Positions 50,808 to 59,335 of a DNA stretch of 64,000 nt are shown one piece after another. Position 1 is the first letter of the stretch; the number at the start of each line of letters is the position of its first letter. The notes below the pieces were generated by a model. It was not told the DNA's origin. It made no database searches and was given only the letters and a program-made list of their open reading frames with translations. A program made the translations under genes and the position numbers. Location of the stretch: assembly GCF_025151535.1 (NCBI RefSeq), contig NZ_CP102288.1, positions 3,109,501-3,173,500 on the forward strand, given 5' to 3'. Origin of the DNA: Segatella copri DSM 18205. Its GTDB lineage: Bacteria; Bacteroidota; Bacteroidia; Bacteroidales; Bacteroidaceae.

Positions 50808-52988
50808 ATGAAAAAGGTATTTATGATTATCGCAGCGATGTGCATGACATCTATCATGGCATCTGCTCAAAAGACCATCCGAGTGTCAACCGACAAGACC
50901 GACCTCGTGATGCAGGTTTCTCCTAAGGGTCGCCTCTACCAAGTGTATCTGGGTGACAAGTTGAAGAATCCTTCAGATTACAATCATCTGAAGTGGGATG
51001 TATATGCGGCTTCTGATGGTTCCGTCTGCCAGCGAGGTCATGAGGTTTATGCAACCTCTGGTGCTGAAGATTTCTTCGAGCCGGCAGTGGCAGTGACCCA
51101 TGCAGATGGTAACATGACCACCTATTTGTATTATCAGTCTTCTGAAGAAAAGGCTATCAGTGGAGGTGTTGAGACCATCATCACGCTTAAGGACAAGGTG
51201 TATCCGCTGACCGTGAAGCTCCACTATGCAGCTTACCCTAAGGAGAACGTCATCAAGGCGTGGAGCGAAATTTCTCATAAGGAGAAAGCTCCGGTTACGC
51301 TTTGGAGATATAGCTCAACAATGCTTTATTTCAAGGCAAACAAGTATTTCGTTACCAATTATCATAGCGACTGGGCTAAGGAAGGACAGCCTGAAACTTG
51401 CCAGTTGACTGCTGGTAAGAAGATTGTTGATACCAAGTTGGGTACTCGTGCAGCCATGCAGGAGGAGCCGTTCTTTGAACTGGGATTCGATGAGCCTGCC
51501 AAGGAGAATGAGGGCAAGGTGATGCTTGGAACCATCGGATGGCCTGGGAACTTCCGATTTACCTTCGAGGTAGATAACGTGGGAGCTCTTCGGGTTATTC
51601 CTGCCATCAATCCATACGCCTCTAACTATAAGCTGAAGGCTGGTGAGACGTTCACTACCCCTGAGTTTATCTTTGCCATGAGCGATAATGGTATTGGTGA
51701 GGCTTCCCGTAATTTGCACAATTGGGCTCGCCAGTATCAGGTAAACATGGGTATGGAAGATCGCCTTACGCTCTTGAACAACTGGGAGAATACAGGCTTC
51801 GACTTCAACCAGCAGAGTCTTGCAGAGTTGATGAAGGATGCCAAGGACCTGGGTGTTGATATGTTTTTGCTTGATGATGGTTGGTTTGCCAACAAGTATC
51901 CTCGCAAGGACGACCATGCAGGTCTCGGCGACTGGGAGGCTACCAAGAGCAAACTGCCTGATGGAATATCTGGATTGGTAAGAGATGCCAAGAAGGCTGG
52001 TGTAAAGTTTGGTATTTGGATTGAGCCTGAGATGGTGAATCCTAAGAGCGAACTCTTTGAGAAGCATCCTGACTGGGTCATCATGCAGCCAAAGCGTGAT
52101 ACCTATTATTACCGCAACCAGCTGGTACTTGATATCAGTAATCCTAAGGTACAGGATTATGTGTTCGGCATCGTGGATCGTATCATGACGGAGAATCCGG
52201 ATGTGGCTTACTTCAAGTGGGACTGCAACAGTGTGATTACCAATATCTATTCTCCATATCATAAGGAGAATCAGGGTAATTTCTATATCGATCATGTCCG
52301 TGGTATCTACAAGGTCCTTACCCGTATTCATAAGAAGTATCCTAAGTTGCCGATGATGCTCTGCTCTGGCGGTGGCGGCAGAATGGATTACGAGATGCTT
52401 AAGTATTTTACCGAGTTCTGGTGTTCAGACGATACGGATCCATACGAGCGCCTCTACATCCAGTGGAGTCTGTCAAAGTTCTTCCCAGCCAAGACCATGG
52501 GTTCGCATGTAACCAATTGGAACAAGAATACCAGTGTGAAGTTCCGCACCGATGTTTGCAGTTCATGTAAGTTGGGCTTTGATATCGACCTCAAGTCGCT
52601 TTCTGGTGATGAATACAAGTTTGTGCAGAATGCTGTCAAGAACTACGATAGCATGAAGCCGATGATTCTTGAGGGCGACCAGTATCGTCTGGTTTCTCCA
52701 TACGAAGGCAACCACTGTGCCATTAACTATGTAAGTAAGGACAAGCAGCGTGCCGTTCTCTTTGCTTACGACTTGCATCCACGCTACAAGGAGCCTGTGA
52801 TGAATGTGAAGATGCAGGGATTGGATGCCGATAAGGTTTATACCGTAAAGGAGACCAATCTGATGCCTGGAAAGGAATCTGATTTGGAGTGCAATGGCAA
52901 GCAGTACAGCGGTGACTATCTGATGAAGGTCGGCTTGAATGTATTCAGCCAGACCGATGGAACGAGCCACGTATTGGTATTAGAATAA
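50808..52988 (+). CDS. Alpha-galactosidase, glycoside hydrolase family 36
   Basis: A 726-aa exported enzyme (signal peptide MKKVFMIIAAMCMTSIMASA-Q). The N-terminal beta-sandwich domain runs to about residue 310, then the TIM barrel with MFLLDDGWFANKYPRKD, the nucleophile Asp472 in AYFKWDCNSVI, CSGGGGRMDYEML, and the acid/base pair in CSDDTDPYERLYIQWS (Asp541). A C-terminal beta domain follows. GH36 family activity is alpha-galactosidase, hydrolysing melibiose, raffinose or galactomannan side chains. It is in the same transcript as the TonB receptor. Confidence 0.94.
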   Translation: MKKVFMIIAAMCMTSIMASAQKTIRVSTDKTDLVMQVSPKGRLYQVYLGDKLKNPSDYNHLKWDVYAASDGSVCQRGHEVYATSGAEDFFEPAVAVTHADGNMTTYLYYQSSEEKAISGGVETIITLKDKVYPLTVKLHYAAYPKENVIKAWSEISHKEKAPVTLWRYSSTMLYFKANKYFVTNYHSDWAKEGQPETCQLTAGKKIVDTKLGTRAAMQEEPFFELGFDEPAKENEGKVMLGTIGWPGNFRFTFEVDNVGALRVIPAINPYASNYKLKAGETFTTPEFIFAMSDNGIGEASRNLHNWARQYQVNMGMEDRLTLLNNWENTGFDFNQQSLAELMKDAKDLGVDMFLLDDGWFANKYPRKDDHAGLGDWEATKSKLPDGISGLVRDAKKAGVKFGIWIEPEMVNPKSELFEKHPDWVIMQPKRDTYYYRNQLVLDISNPKVQDYVFGIVDRIMTENPDVAYFKWDCNSVITNIYSPYHKENQGNFYIDHVRGIYKVLTRIHKKYPKLPMMLCSGGGGRMDYEMLKYFTEFWCSDDTDPYERLYIQWSLSKFFPAKTMGSHVTNWNKNTSVKFRTDVCSSCKLGFDIDLKSLSGDEYKFVQNAVKNYDSMKPMILEGDQYRLVSPYEGNHCAINYVSKDKQRAVLFAYDLHPRYKEPVMNVKMQGLDADKVYTVKETNLMPGKESDLECNGKQYSGDYLMKVGLNVFSQTDGTSHVLVLE

Positions 52989-53022
52989 AGTTTCTCTGTA
53001 AGCATCCTATAATAAAGAAGTT

Positions 53023-53064
53023 AATCAAGACTGGTTTAATCTTATGCATAAACCAGTCTTGATT
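53023..53064 (+). terminator. Terminator after the GH36 gene
   Basis: AATCAAGACTGGTTTA and TAAACCAGTCTTGATT form a 16-bp perfect stem with a 10-nt loop, followed by a T-rich stretch. Confidence 0.83.
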
Positions 53065-53073
53065 TTATTTGTT

Positions 53074-54088
53074 ACCTCAGTTCGGGATAACGAGCTCTAT
53101 CTAAAGGCTTTATAATGTTTTTATATAAGGGACACAGAGGCTTGGCAACCATCTATATATCTTGGATGGTTGCTGAGACAAAATCCTCCTGTAAAATATG
53201 CAATGTTAGAAAAGACTCAGCTGTTTCGTATCTTCGATAACGTATCCAGTAAGTGCCTTGGGCTTGTTGTCAAAGAAACAGTATGCCCCTAATGCAGAAA
53301 TAATATTTATGATGAAATTCGCAACAGACCTGTGACGTGAATGTACTATCTGAGCCGTATTTTTCAACAGGTCATTAATCGTTTCAATGATGTATCTTTT
53401 GCGTAGCATCATCTTGTCATAGAACGGCATTAGTTTGTTCTTCATGTTCACTCTCAGTCCTGTAACCAACTGGATGCCTTCCTCAAAAAGCGAATCGAAG
53501 AATTTTTGCGAGATATAGCCTTTATCTGCAAACAGCTTACCATACAGACGTTTAGCCAATACATCGAATACCGTTGGATCTTTGTCGCTAACGTTTGCAC
53601 CAGTGAGAACAAAAGCAATTATCTCACCTCTATCATTACATCTGCCAAAAGCACGGAGATTCAGGAAGAACATGAGAGGGAAGAATACGCGATTTTCAAG
53701 TTCTACAAAACGGTTATAAGACACCGCATTTGGAAAATATGACTTCAAAGTTTCTCTAATAAAGAATAGGTAATAATGCTTGAAGTTTCGGAACGAGCCG
53801 AAATGGAAATACAGCAAAATCGTCATGATTTCACTATCAGATAAAGAGGCTTTACGTCGTCTGCGCTTTACTCTATCTTCACTCAAAAGCAATTTTCCTG
53901 CATTTTCAGCATCAAAAACTTTGTAAAATTCATCAATAATACAAAATAATTCTGTAACTTTGTCCTTGGTAATCTCCATAATGATATCTTTTTATGTTTG
54001 TAACTAATTGGATTTCAACTACAAAGATACAAAAAATATCGGAGATTACCAACTTTTTTAGGCACTATTTCTTATCCCGAACTGAGGT
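53074..54088 (-). mobile_element. IS982-family insertion sequence, internally deleted
   Basis: Terminal inverted repeats ACCTCAGTTCGGGATAA (53074-53090) and TTATCCCGAACTGAGGT (54072-54088) are exact. One transposase frame lies between. The length of about 1015 bp is slightly shorter than a typical member, consistent with the deletion in its transposase. I do not see a clear target-site duplication by eye. The left side follows the GH36 terminator. Confidence 0.88.
53206..53979 (-). pseudogene. IS982-family transposase with deleted catalytic segment
   Basis: A 257-aa open frame. The N-terminus (DKVTELFCIIDEFYKVF...RKASLSDSEIMTILLYFHFGSFRNFKHYYL...NAVSYNRFVELE) and the C-terminus (KLFADKGYISQKFFDSLFEEGIQLVTGLRVNMKNK...KRYIIETINDLLKNTAQIVHSRHRS) are typical IS982. 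Between LNLRAFGRC and NDRGEIIAFVLTGANVSD about 50 residues are missing, including the first catalytic Asp segment (normally D-S/T-x-L-x-V-C) of the DDE triad. So it is in frame but should be inactive. A minus-strand -7 box TATCTTTG is at 54022-54029. Confidence 0.85.
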
Positions 54089-54090
54089 AA

Positions 54091-54149
54091 ACAATACACC
54101 ATGCCAAAAAGGTGGAACGTTGTCCCACTTTTTGGGCATGGTGCATTGT
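54091..54149. repeat. Imperfect hairpin between IS982 and the DUF6398 gene
   Basis: ACAAT-CACCATGCC-AAAAA-GTGG pairs with the region CCACTTTTTGGGCATGGTG-ATTGT; about 22 of 25 positions match. It is directly next to the IS right end and 3' of the DUF6398 gene, so it may be that gene's terminator. Confidence 0.65.
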
Positions 54150-54191
54150 TATTGGCAAGGAATGCCCGTAATGTAGCCTTGTCTTTTGACA

Positions 54192-54614
54192 TTAGTCGAA
54201 GAAGAAAAATCCATTTGACATTCGAAGACGATTGAAAGGATTGTTTGTGGCAATCTCTTTCAATGAAAAGTTGGGATCGAATACTTGACTTATCTTCAGC
54301 AAGTCTTTTATCGTCCTCGACTTTTGCGCCGTGGTAGAGTTGCTTGTGCCAAAATATTCACAGATGTCATTCGATGTCAAGCTTAGTCGGGAGTCCTTGC
54401 TGAATATGAAGTTGATGCTGCATATGGTGTAAACAGCTGCTGCTGCCCAAATCTCTAATCTTCCAGACTGGAGAGGATTGGTGCGTTTCCTTCCAAGTTT
54501 CTGTATCAGCTGGGTGCATAGTGTGGCACATTCCTCGTCCAACTTCTCGTTGCAGAAGTTCACAGCAAGTTCTGTTACCTTCACTTCTCTTTCTTTCAAT
54601 TCTTTTTTGTCCAT
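54192..54614 (-). CDS. DUF6398 domain protein
   Basis: A 140-aa cytoplasmic protein. The central part (GRLEIWAAAAVYTICSINFIFSKDSRLSLTSNDICEYFGTSNSTTAQKSRTIKDLLKI) looks like the DUF6398 family and has a helix-turn-helix-like stretch (SNDICEYFGTSNSTTAQKSRTI). Function unknown; it may bind DNA. No operon partner except the broken rhuM upstream on the same strand. Confidence 0.72.
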   Translation of the reverse strand: MDKKELKEREVKVTELAVNFCNEKLDEECATLCTQLIQKLGRKRTNPLQSGRLEIWAAAAVYTICSINFIFSKDSRLSLTSNDICEYFGTSNSTTAQKSRTIKDLLKISQVFDPNFSLKEIATNNPFNRLRMSNGFFFFD

Positions 54615-54706
54615 ATTTTCTGATGCCTTTTATTTTTATTCAATAATCTTCACCTCGAATGGTTCATGCGTCTAAATATATTTATGTAATGCCTTCAAAG
54701 AAATAC

Positions 54707-55146
54707 TTACTCCTTGAAATCCAAAGATGGCAAGTCTTCGTTGCCGTCAAACTTGTCGAAGTCGGAGCGGAAAAGGCGGTCTTGGATGATGCGGTATTTT
54801 TCAAACTCAGTCTCGGCATATTCCTTTGCATACTCTGCCGTCACCTCCCCAGCGTCTTTCAAGACGTCATCTCCACCAGCTTCTAAAACGATATCTATAC
54901 GTTTCGCCCAATCCTCCATTGTCATGGGAATGTGACGGTCTGCCATGCGTTGGGCAAAATCCAAAATGGTGTTGACAAGTTTTCCCATATGTTATCGGTT
55001 GAGCAGTCAAACAATGTCGCCATTGCCTTCTGTGTAGCCCACACCGTCTCGTCTTTATACAATACCTGTACGCCTTGTTCCTTACCCTCTGCCACGAAGG
55101 TAAGAAACTCTGCAGTACTGTTACGTATTTCTTTTTTCTTTGCCAT
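54707..55146 (-). pseudogene. rhuM: Broken rhuM-family gene
   Basis: The N-terminal frame (55146 down to about 55000) gives MAKKKEIRNSTAEFLTF, VAEGKEQGVQVLYKDETVWATQKAMATLFDCSTDNI, the start of RhuM virulence-type proteins. A second frame (54988 to 54707) gives GKLVNTILDFAQRMADRHIPMTMEDWAKRIDIVLEA and EYAKEYAETEFEKYRIIQDRLF, the C-terminus of the same family. The middle of about 150 residues is deleted and the two halves are in different frames. A full RhuM is about 330 aa. Confidence 0.82.
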
Positions 55147-55160
55147 TGCTTGTGATTCTA

Positions 55161-55940
55161 TTATTTTTCCATCGGTCTTGGAGCAAACTCTGTATGTAGG
55201 GTCTCCATCGGATGCTCTTTGAGGTCGATGAGGATGTTTGGGGTATTACCATTGGCAATGATCACCTTGATGCCGGCATTCGCTACATCCTGGGCGGTCT
55301 TCAATTTGGAAATCATGCCGCCTCTGCCGTGGCTACTCTTCTCATCGCTCACATATTCGCTCACATCTCGGTCGTAATATACCGAAGGGATGATGCGAGA
55401 GGTTGGGAGAGATGGGTCGCCATTGTAAATGCCATCCACATTGGAGAGCAAAACGAGGGCATCGGCATTCAGCATTCTTGCAATCAAGCCAGATAATTCA
55501 TCGTTATCCGTAAACATTAGCTCGGTGAGGCATACGGTATCATTCTCGTTGACGATAGGGAGTACGCCATTCTCCAACATCAGTTCCATACAAGCCTTTT
55601 GGTTCTGATACTGTTCCTTGGCAAGGAAGTTCTCCTTCATGGTCAATACCTGTCCCACCTTGATGTTGTATTCTCTGAACAGGTCATAATACAATCTAAT
55701 CAGCTTGCCTTGACCTACGGAAGAGAACAGCTGTCGCTGCTCTACACTGTCCAGCTGGTGGTCTACCTGCAATTCGCCCCTGCCTGCCATCACGGCACCA
55801 GAAGATACGAGTATCACCTCGTAGTCGTGCCTTCTCAACCAAGCCAGTTGGTCAACCAAAGCCGACATTCTAGTTACGTTCAAATGTCCATCCTCTCGGG
55901 TCAGCACGTTGCTGCCCACCTTTACTACTATTCGTCTCAT
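55161..55940 (-). CDS. proB: Glutamate 5-kinase
   Basis: First step of proline synthesis. Amino-acid kinase fold: RRIVVKVGSNVLTREDG, VILVSSGAVMAGRGEL, VGQGKLIRLYYDLF, VLPIVNENDTVCLTELMFTDNDELSGLIA, ALVLLSNVDGIYNGDPS, HGRGGMISKLKTAQDVANAGIKVIIANG. 259 aa; the C-terminal PUA domain of the E. coli type is absent. ATG 55940 is preferred over 55982, which adds residues unlike the family. It lies three genes from proC and 13 kb from proA. Confidence 0.95.
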   Translation of the reverse strand: MRRIVVKVGSNVLTREDGHLNVTRMSALVDQLAWLRRHDYEVILVSSGAVMAGRGELQVDHQLDSVEQRQLFSSVGQGKLIRLYYDLFREYNIKVGQVLTMKENFLAKEQYQNQKACMELMLENGVLPIVNENDTVCLTELMFTDNDELSGLIARMLNADALVLLSNVDGIYNGDPSLPTSRIIPSVYYDRDVSEYVSDEKSSHGRGGMISKLKTAQDVANAGIKVIIANGNTPNILIDLKEHPMETLHTEFAPRPMEK

Positions 55941-56008
55941 AAATTCTTTTATGTTGACATACTGGGTGAGGGCAGGAAACAAAACCTGCCCTCCCAGCGC
56001 ATTCTTCT

Positions 56009-57667
56009 TTATTTTTTGTTGTCTTTCTCTCTAATCTCTACTCTTCGAATCTTGCCGGAGATGGTCTTTGGCAATTCATCTACGAATTCGATGATGCGAG
56101 GATATTTATAAGGGGCAGTCTCATGCTTCACATGATCCTGCAGCTTCTTGACTAGGTCTGGACCTGCCATACTCTTGTATTCATCCTTCAGCACGACGGT
56201 AGCCTTGACTACCATACCGCGGATTGGGTCTGGCACACCGGTGATGGCGCACTCTACTACGGCAGGGTGAGTCATCAGGGCATTCTCTACCTCGAAAGGA
56301 CCGATGCGGTAGCCCGAGCTCTTGATTACGTCATCGATTCTGCCCTCAAACCAGAAGTAGCCTTCCTCATCACGCCAGGCCATATCGCCCGTGTGATAGA
56401 AACCATCATGCCAAACCGATTTGGTCTGCTTCTCATCACGATAGTAATATTTGAAGAGGCCGATAGGCTTGTCGTCGCCGATGCGGATGCAAATCTCGCC
56501 CTTTTCACCATCTTCGCATTCCGTCATGTCTGGGCGAAGGATGTGAACATCATATTGTGGATTTGGCTTGCCCATGCTTCCTGGCTTTGGTTTGATCCAA
56601 GGGAAGGTTCCGAGTGTCATCGTGGTCTCAGTCTGTCCGAAGCCCTCGTAAATCTGAACACCAGTCAGCTTCTGGAAGGTCTCTGCCACGGATGGGTTCA
56701 TTGCCTCACCCGCTGTGGTGCAGTATTCAAGACTGCTGAGGTCATACTTAGAGAAATCTTCCTGAATCATGAAGCGATAGATGGTAGGAGGGGCACAGAA
56801 AGAGGTGATGTGATACTTCTCAATCTGGCGCATGATCTTATCAGCCGTAAACTTCTCGTGATCGAAGACAAAGACGGTAGCTCCGGCAAACCATTGTCCG
56901 TAGAGTTTGCCCCATACAGCCTTGCCCCAACCGGTATCGGCTACGGTAAGATGGATGGAATTCTCGTGGAGATTGTGCCAATATACACCCGTGGTCAGAT
57001 GACCGAGCGCATAGAGGTGATCGTGTGCCACCATCTTTGGCTCGCCTGTGGTTCCCGATGTAAAGTACATCAGCAGGGTATCTTCGTTAGAGCTTACATG
57101 CTCCGGACGAACGAAAGGAGCACATTCGTTCCATTCCTTCATCCAGTCGTGGAAACCTTCAGGGATATCCGGACCGATACTAATCAATGTCTTGACAGTC
57201 GGACTCTCTGGCATTGCCTGATTAACCTGCTCTACCACGTAATCATCGCCGCAGCAGATAATCGCCTTCACGCTTGCTGCATTGTTGCGGTAAACGATGT
57301 CGTGCTTGGTAAGCATGTGGGTAGCAGGGATGGCTACGGCACCCAACTTGTGGAGACCGAGCATGGCAAGCCACCACTGATAGTGACGCTTCAGAATGAG
57401 CATCACTTTATCATCGTGACCGATGCCGAGACTCTGGAAGTAAGCAGCAGCCTTGTCGCTCTGCTCCTTCAGGTCCTTGTATGTAAAATGGATTTCTTCT
57501 CCACGTTCACTTGCCCAAAGCAGCGCCACGTGGTCTGGTTTGATCTTTGCCCATTCGTCCATCACGTCGTAGGCAAAGTTGAAATCTTCTGGTATGATAA
57601 ACTCCAGATGCTCCTTGAAGTCTTGCTCTGAAGTAAATTTTGTCTGTTTTAGAAATCTCTCGATCAT
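56009..57667 (-). CDS. AMP-forming acyl-CoA synthetase
   Basis: An ANL-superfamily ligase of 552 aa. Motifs: the P-loop LMYFTSGTTGEPKMVAHDH, YEGFGQTETT (A5), YHTGDMAWRDEEGYFWFEGRIDDVIKSSGYRIGPFEVENAL (A7-A8) and PKTISGKIRRVEIRE with the adenylation Lys near the C-terminus. The overall pattern fits a medium-chain or short-chain acyl-CoA ligase of the kind found in Bacteroidota; the acid is not defined. It is 10 bp downstream of the XRE-cupin gene, in one operon. Confidence 0.9.
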   Translation of the reverse strand: MIERFLKQTKFTSEQDFKEHLEFIIPEDFNFAYDVMDEWAKIKPDHVALLWASERGEEIHFTYKDLKEQSDKAAAYFQSLGIGHDDKVMLILKRHYQWWLAMLGLHKLGAVAIPATHMLTKHDIVYRNNAASVKAIICCGDDYVVEQVNQAMPESPTVKTLISIGPDIPEGFHDWMKEWNECAPFVRPEHVSSNEDTLLMYFTSGTTGEPKMVAHDHLYALGHLTTGVYWHNLHENSIHLTVADTGWGKAVWGKLYGQWFAGATVFVFDHEKFTADKIMRQIEKYHITSFCAPPTIYRFMIQEDFSKYDLSSLEYCTTAGEAMNPSVAETFQKLTGVQIYEGFGQTETTMTLGTFPWIKPKPGSMGKPNPQYDVHILRPDMTECEDGEKGEICIRIGDDKPIGLFKYYYRDEKQTKSVWHDGFYHTGDMAWRDEEGYFWFEGRIDDVIKSSGYRIGPFEVENALMTHPAVVECAITGVPDPIRGMVVKATVVLKDEYKSMAGPDLVKKLQDHVKHETAPYKYPRIIEFVDELPKTISGKIRRVEIREKDNKK

Positions 57668-57677
57668 AGTTACTCTT

Positions 57678-58232
57678 CTAGATTATTATACAAAGGAACT
57701 TGGCTGGCTCATTGTTGAGTGAGCGGAAACAATGCGACTTTCTACTGTCGAAGTAGATGCTGTCGCCTGGATTCAGCACCATCACCTTTTCTTCGATGGT
57801 TACTTCGAGCTGTCCCTCAATCACATAATCATATTCCTGTCCGTCGTGTCCGTTCTTGTTTGGTTTCTTGTCGCCTGGCAACGGATCCACCTGTACCATG
57901 AACGGATTCACCTTTCTATCCTTGAATCCTACGGCAAGGCTCTGGTATTTATACTGGTTGTTGCGGTCTATCTCCGGTCCCTGTCCCTTGCGGGTAACGT
58001 AGTATCCCTTCATGCGAGGTTCCTCTCCGAAGAGCAATACGTCAAGGTCGATGCCGTATCGCTTAGAGATTTTTGACAGGCGATAAACAGAAGGATCCGC
58101 CTCACCGGATTCTATCTTGAGGTAATGATCAAGACTGATTTCGCACAGTTCTGCAATTTCCTCGGCAGGAATATTGAGAACCTCGCGGAGACCTTTCAGC
58201 CTTTCACCGATTTGTTTGATTGCTTCATCCAT
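57678..58232 (-). CDS. XRE-family regulator with cupin domain
   Basis: A 184-aa protein: an N-terminal helix-turn-helix (about residues 9-65, LKGLREVLNIPAEEIAELCEISLDHYLKIESGEADPSVYRLSKISKRYGIDLDVLL) and a C-terminal cupin (about 105-184, NKNGHDGQEYDYVIEGQLEVTIEEKVMVLNPGDSIYFDSRKSHCFRS). The cupin may bind a small molecule or metal. It is the first gene of the acyl-CoA ligase operon, so it probably controls it. A minus-strand -7 box is at 58306-58313. Confidence 0.9.
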   Translation of the reverse strand: MDEAIKQIGERLKGLREVLNIPAEEIAELCEISLDHYLKIESGEADPSVYRLSKISKRYGIDLDVLLFGEEPRMKGYYVTRKGQGPEIDRNNQYKYQSLAVGFKDRKVNPFMVQVDPLPGDKKPNKNGHDGQEYDYVIEGQLEVTIEEKVMVLNPGDSIYFDSRKSHCFRSLNNEPAKFLCIII

Positions 58233-58305
58233 AAAATATTCTTTTTATTGTTTGCTTTGATAATACATTGAACAGTTGCTGATGGGCAATTTCGAAATGT
58301 AAGCA

Positions 58306-58313
58306 CAAAGATA
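58306..58313 (-). promoter_or_regulatory. -7 promoter box for the XRE-cupin/acyl-CoA ligase operon
   Basis: CAAAGATA on the plus strand reads TATCTTTG on the minus strand, about 75 bp upstream of the start codon. Confidence 0.5.
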
Positions 58314-58428
58314 CGAAAAATATTTAAAACGGCTCAAAAAACTTACGTTTTTATAACTCTTTGTGCTTATAAAAACGAAAATGCTGCACAAATAAAGTAA
58401 TCTGTGCAGCATTCATTGTATCATTTTC

Positions 58429-59211
58429 TTATTTCTTTCCTGCCAATAAACCATTGATGACTGCGCTGGTAAAGCCGCCTTGTTCCATGGTATTCAAGCC
58501 CTTGATGGTGCAGCCGCCAGGAGTTGTTACTTTATCAATGGCAGCCTCTGGGTGTTCGCCTGTTTCCTGAAGCAGTTCTACGGCACCCTTGATGGTCTGC
58601 AAGACAATCTTCTGGGCATCCTTTGCCTTGAACCCCATCTCTACGCCGCCTTCTACATTGGCTCTTACATAGCGCATGGCGTAAGCAATGGCACACGACA
58701 TGGCGGTAGCTGCTGGGAAGAGACGCTCTTCCATGATGAGGCTTTCGCCCAATTCATCGAAGATTTCTGTAATCTGCTGGATTTCTGTAGCAGATGCATC
58801 TACAGGAGTGATGAAGGTCATCGACTGTTTATAGGCGATGGCGATGTTTGGCATCACGAGGAAGAAGGTTGGGGTGATGCCATCCTTGTCCAGCCACTCC
58901 TTGATGTTGGCTGATGGCACACCGGCTGCTACCACTACGAGTTTCTGACTCTTGTAGTTGAGTGCATCCTTGATTCCCTTTAATGTCTTCTCCACGCACC
59001 ATGGTTTTACTACCACGCAAATGATGTCTGCGCCATGGCAAGCCAACTGGTTGTCGAGAGTTACGCTGGCTCCTTCGCTTGCGAAGTGATCCAATACTGG
59101 TTGGTTATGGTCAGATACCGTAATATCTGATGGAGTGAACTTCTCGCTCTGCAAGAGTCCTTCAGCCATGGCACCGCCCATAGCACCTGCTCCGATAATT
59201 GTTATTTTCAT
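58429..59211 (-). CDS. proC: Pyrroline-5-carboxylate reductase
   Basis: Last step of proline synthesis. The Rossmann loop is ITIIGAGAMGGAMAEGLL; further features are ICVVVKPW, VVVAAGVPSANIKEWL, FFLVMPNIAIAYKQSMTFI and the C-terminal TTPGGCTIKGLNTMEQGGFTSAVINGLL signature. 260 aa is normal. ATG 59211 is preferred since it gives MKITIIGAG; an upstream in-frame ATG at 59235 adds eight residues. A minus-strand -7 box (TATCTTTG) is at 59244-59251. Confidence 0.95.
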   Translation of the reverse strand: MKITIIGAGAMGGAMAEGLLQSEKFTPSDITVSDHNQPVLDHFASEGASVTLDNQLACHGADIICVVVKPWCVEKTLKGIKDALNYKSQKLVVVAAGVPSANIKEWLDKDGITPTFFLVMPNIAIAYKQSMTFITPVDASATEIQQITEIFDELGESLIMEERLFPAATAMSCAIAYAMRYVRANVEGGVEMGFKAKDAQKIVLQTIKGAVELLQETGEHPEAAIDKVTTPGGCTIKGLNTMEQGGFTSAVINGLLAGKK

Positions 59212-59243
59212 TGTCGTCTTATAGTTAAAATGCAATTACGGTG

Positions 59244-59251
59244 CAAAGATA
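59244..59251 (-). promoter_or_regulatory. -7 promoter box for proC
   Basis: CAAAGATA on the plus strand reads TATCTTTG on the minus strand, 33 bp before the ATG. Confidence 0.55.
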
Positions 59252-59335
59252 CTACTTTTATCAGAAAAAAGAGCAGTTTATAGATGATTTTTTAAGAAAG
59301 TGCGCTTGTTTACTGACGATTTTTTAAGAAATTCG

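Noticed and set aside
51315-52331. 338-aa ORF on the minus strand
   Set aside because: It is antisense to the GH36 gene, which has clear catalytic motifs.
56267-57631. 454-aa antisense ORF on the plus strand
   Set aside because: It mirrors the acyl-CoA synthetase gene; the sense frame has all ANL motifs, and the antisense product has no domain.
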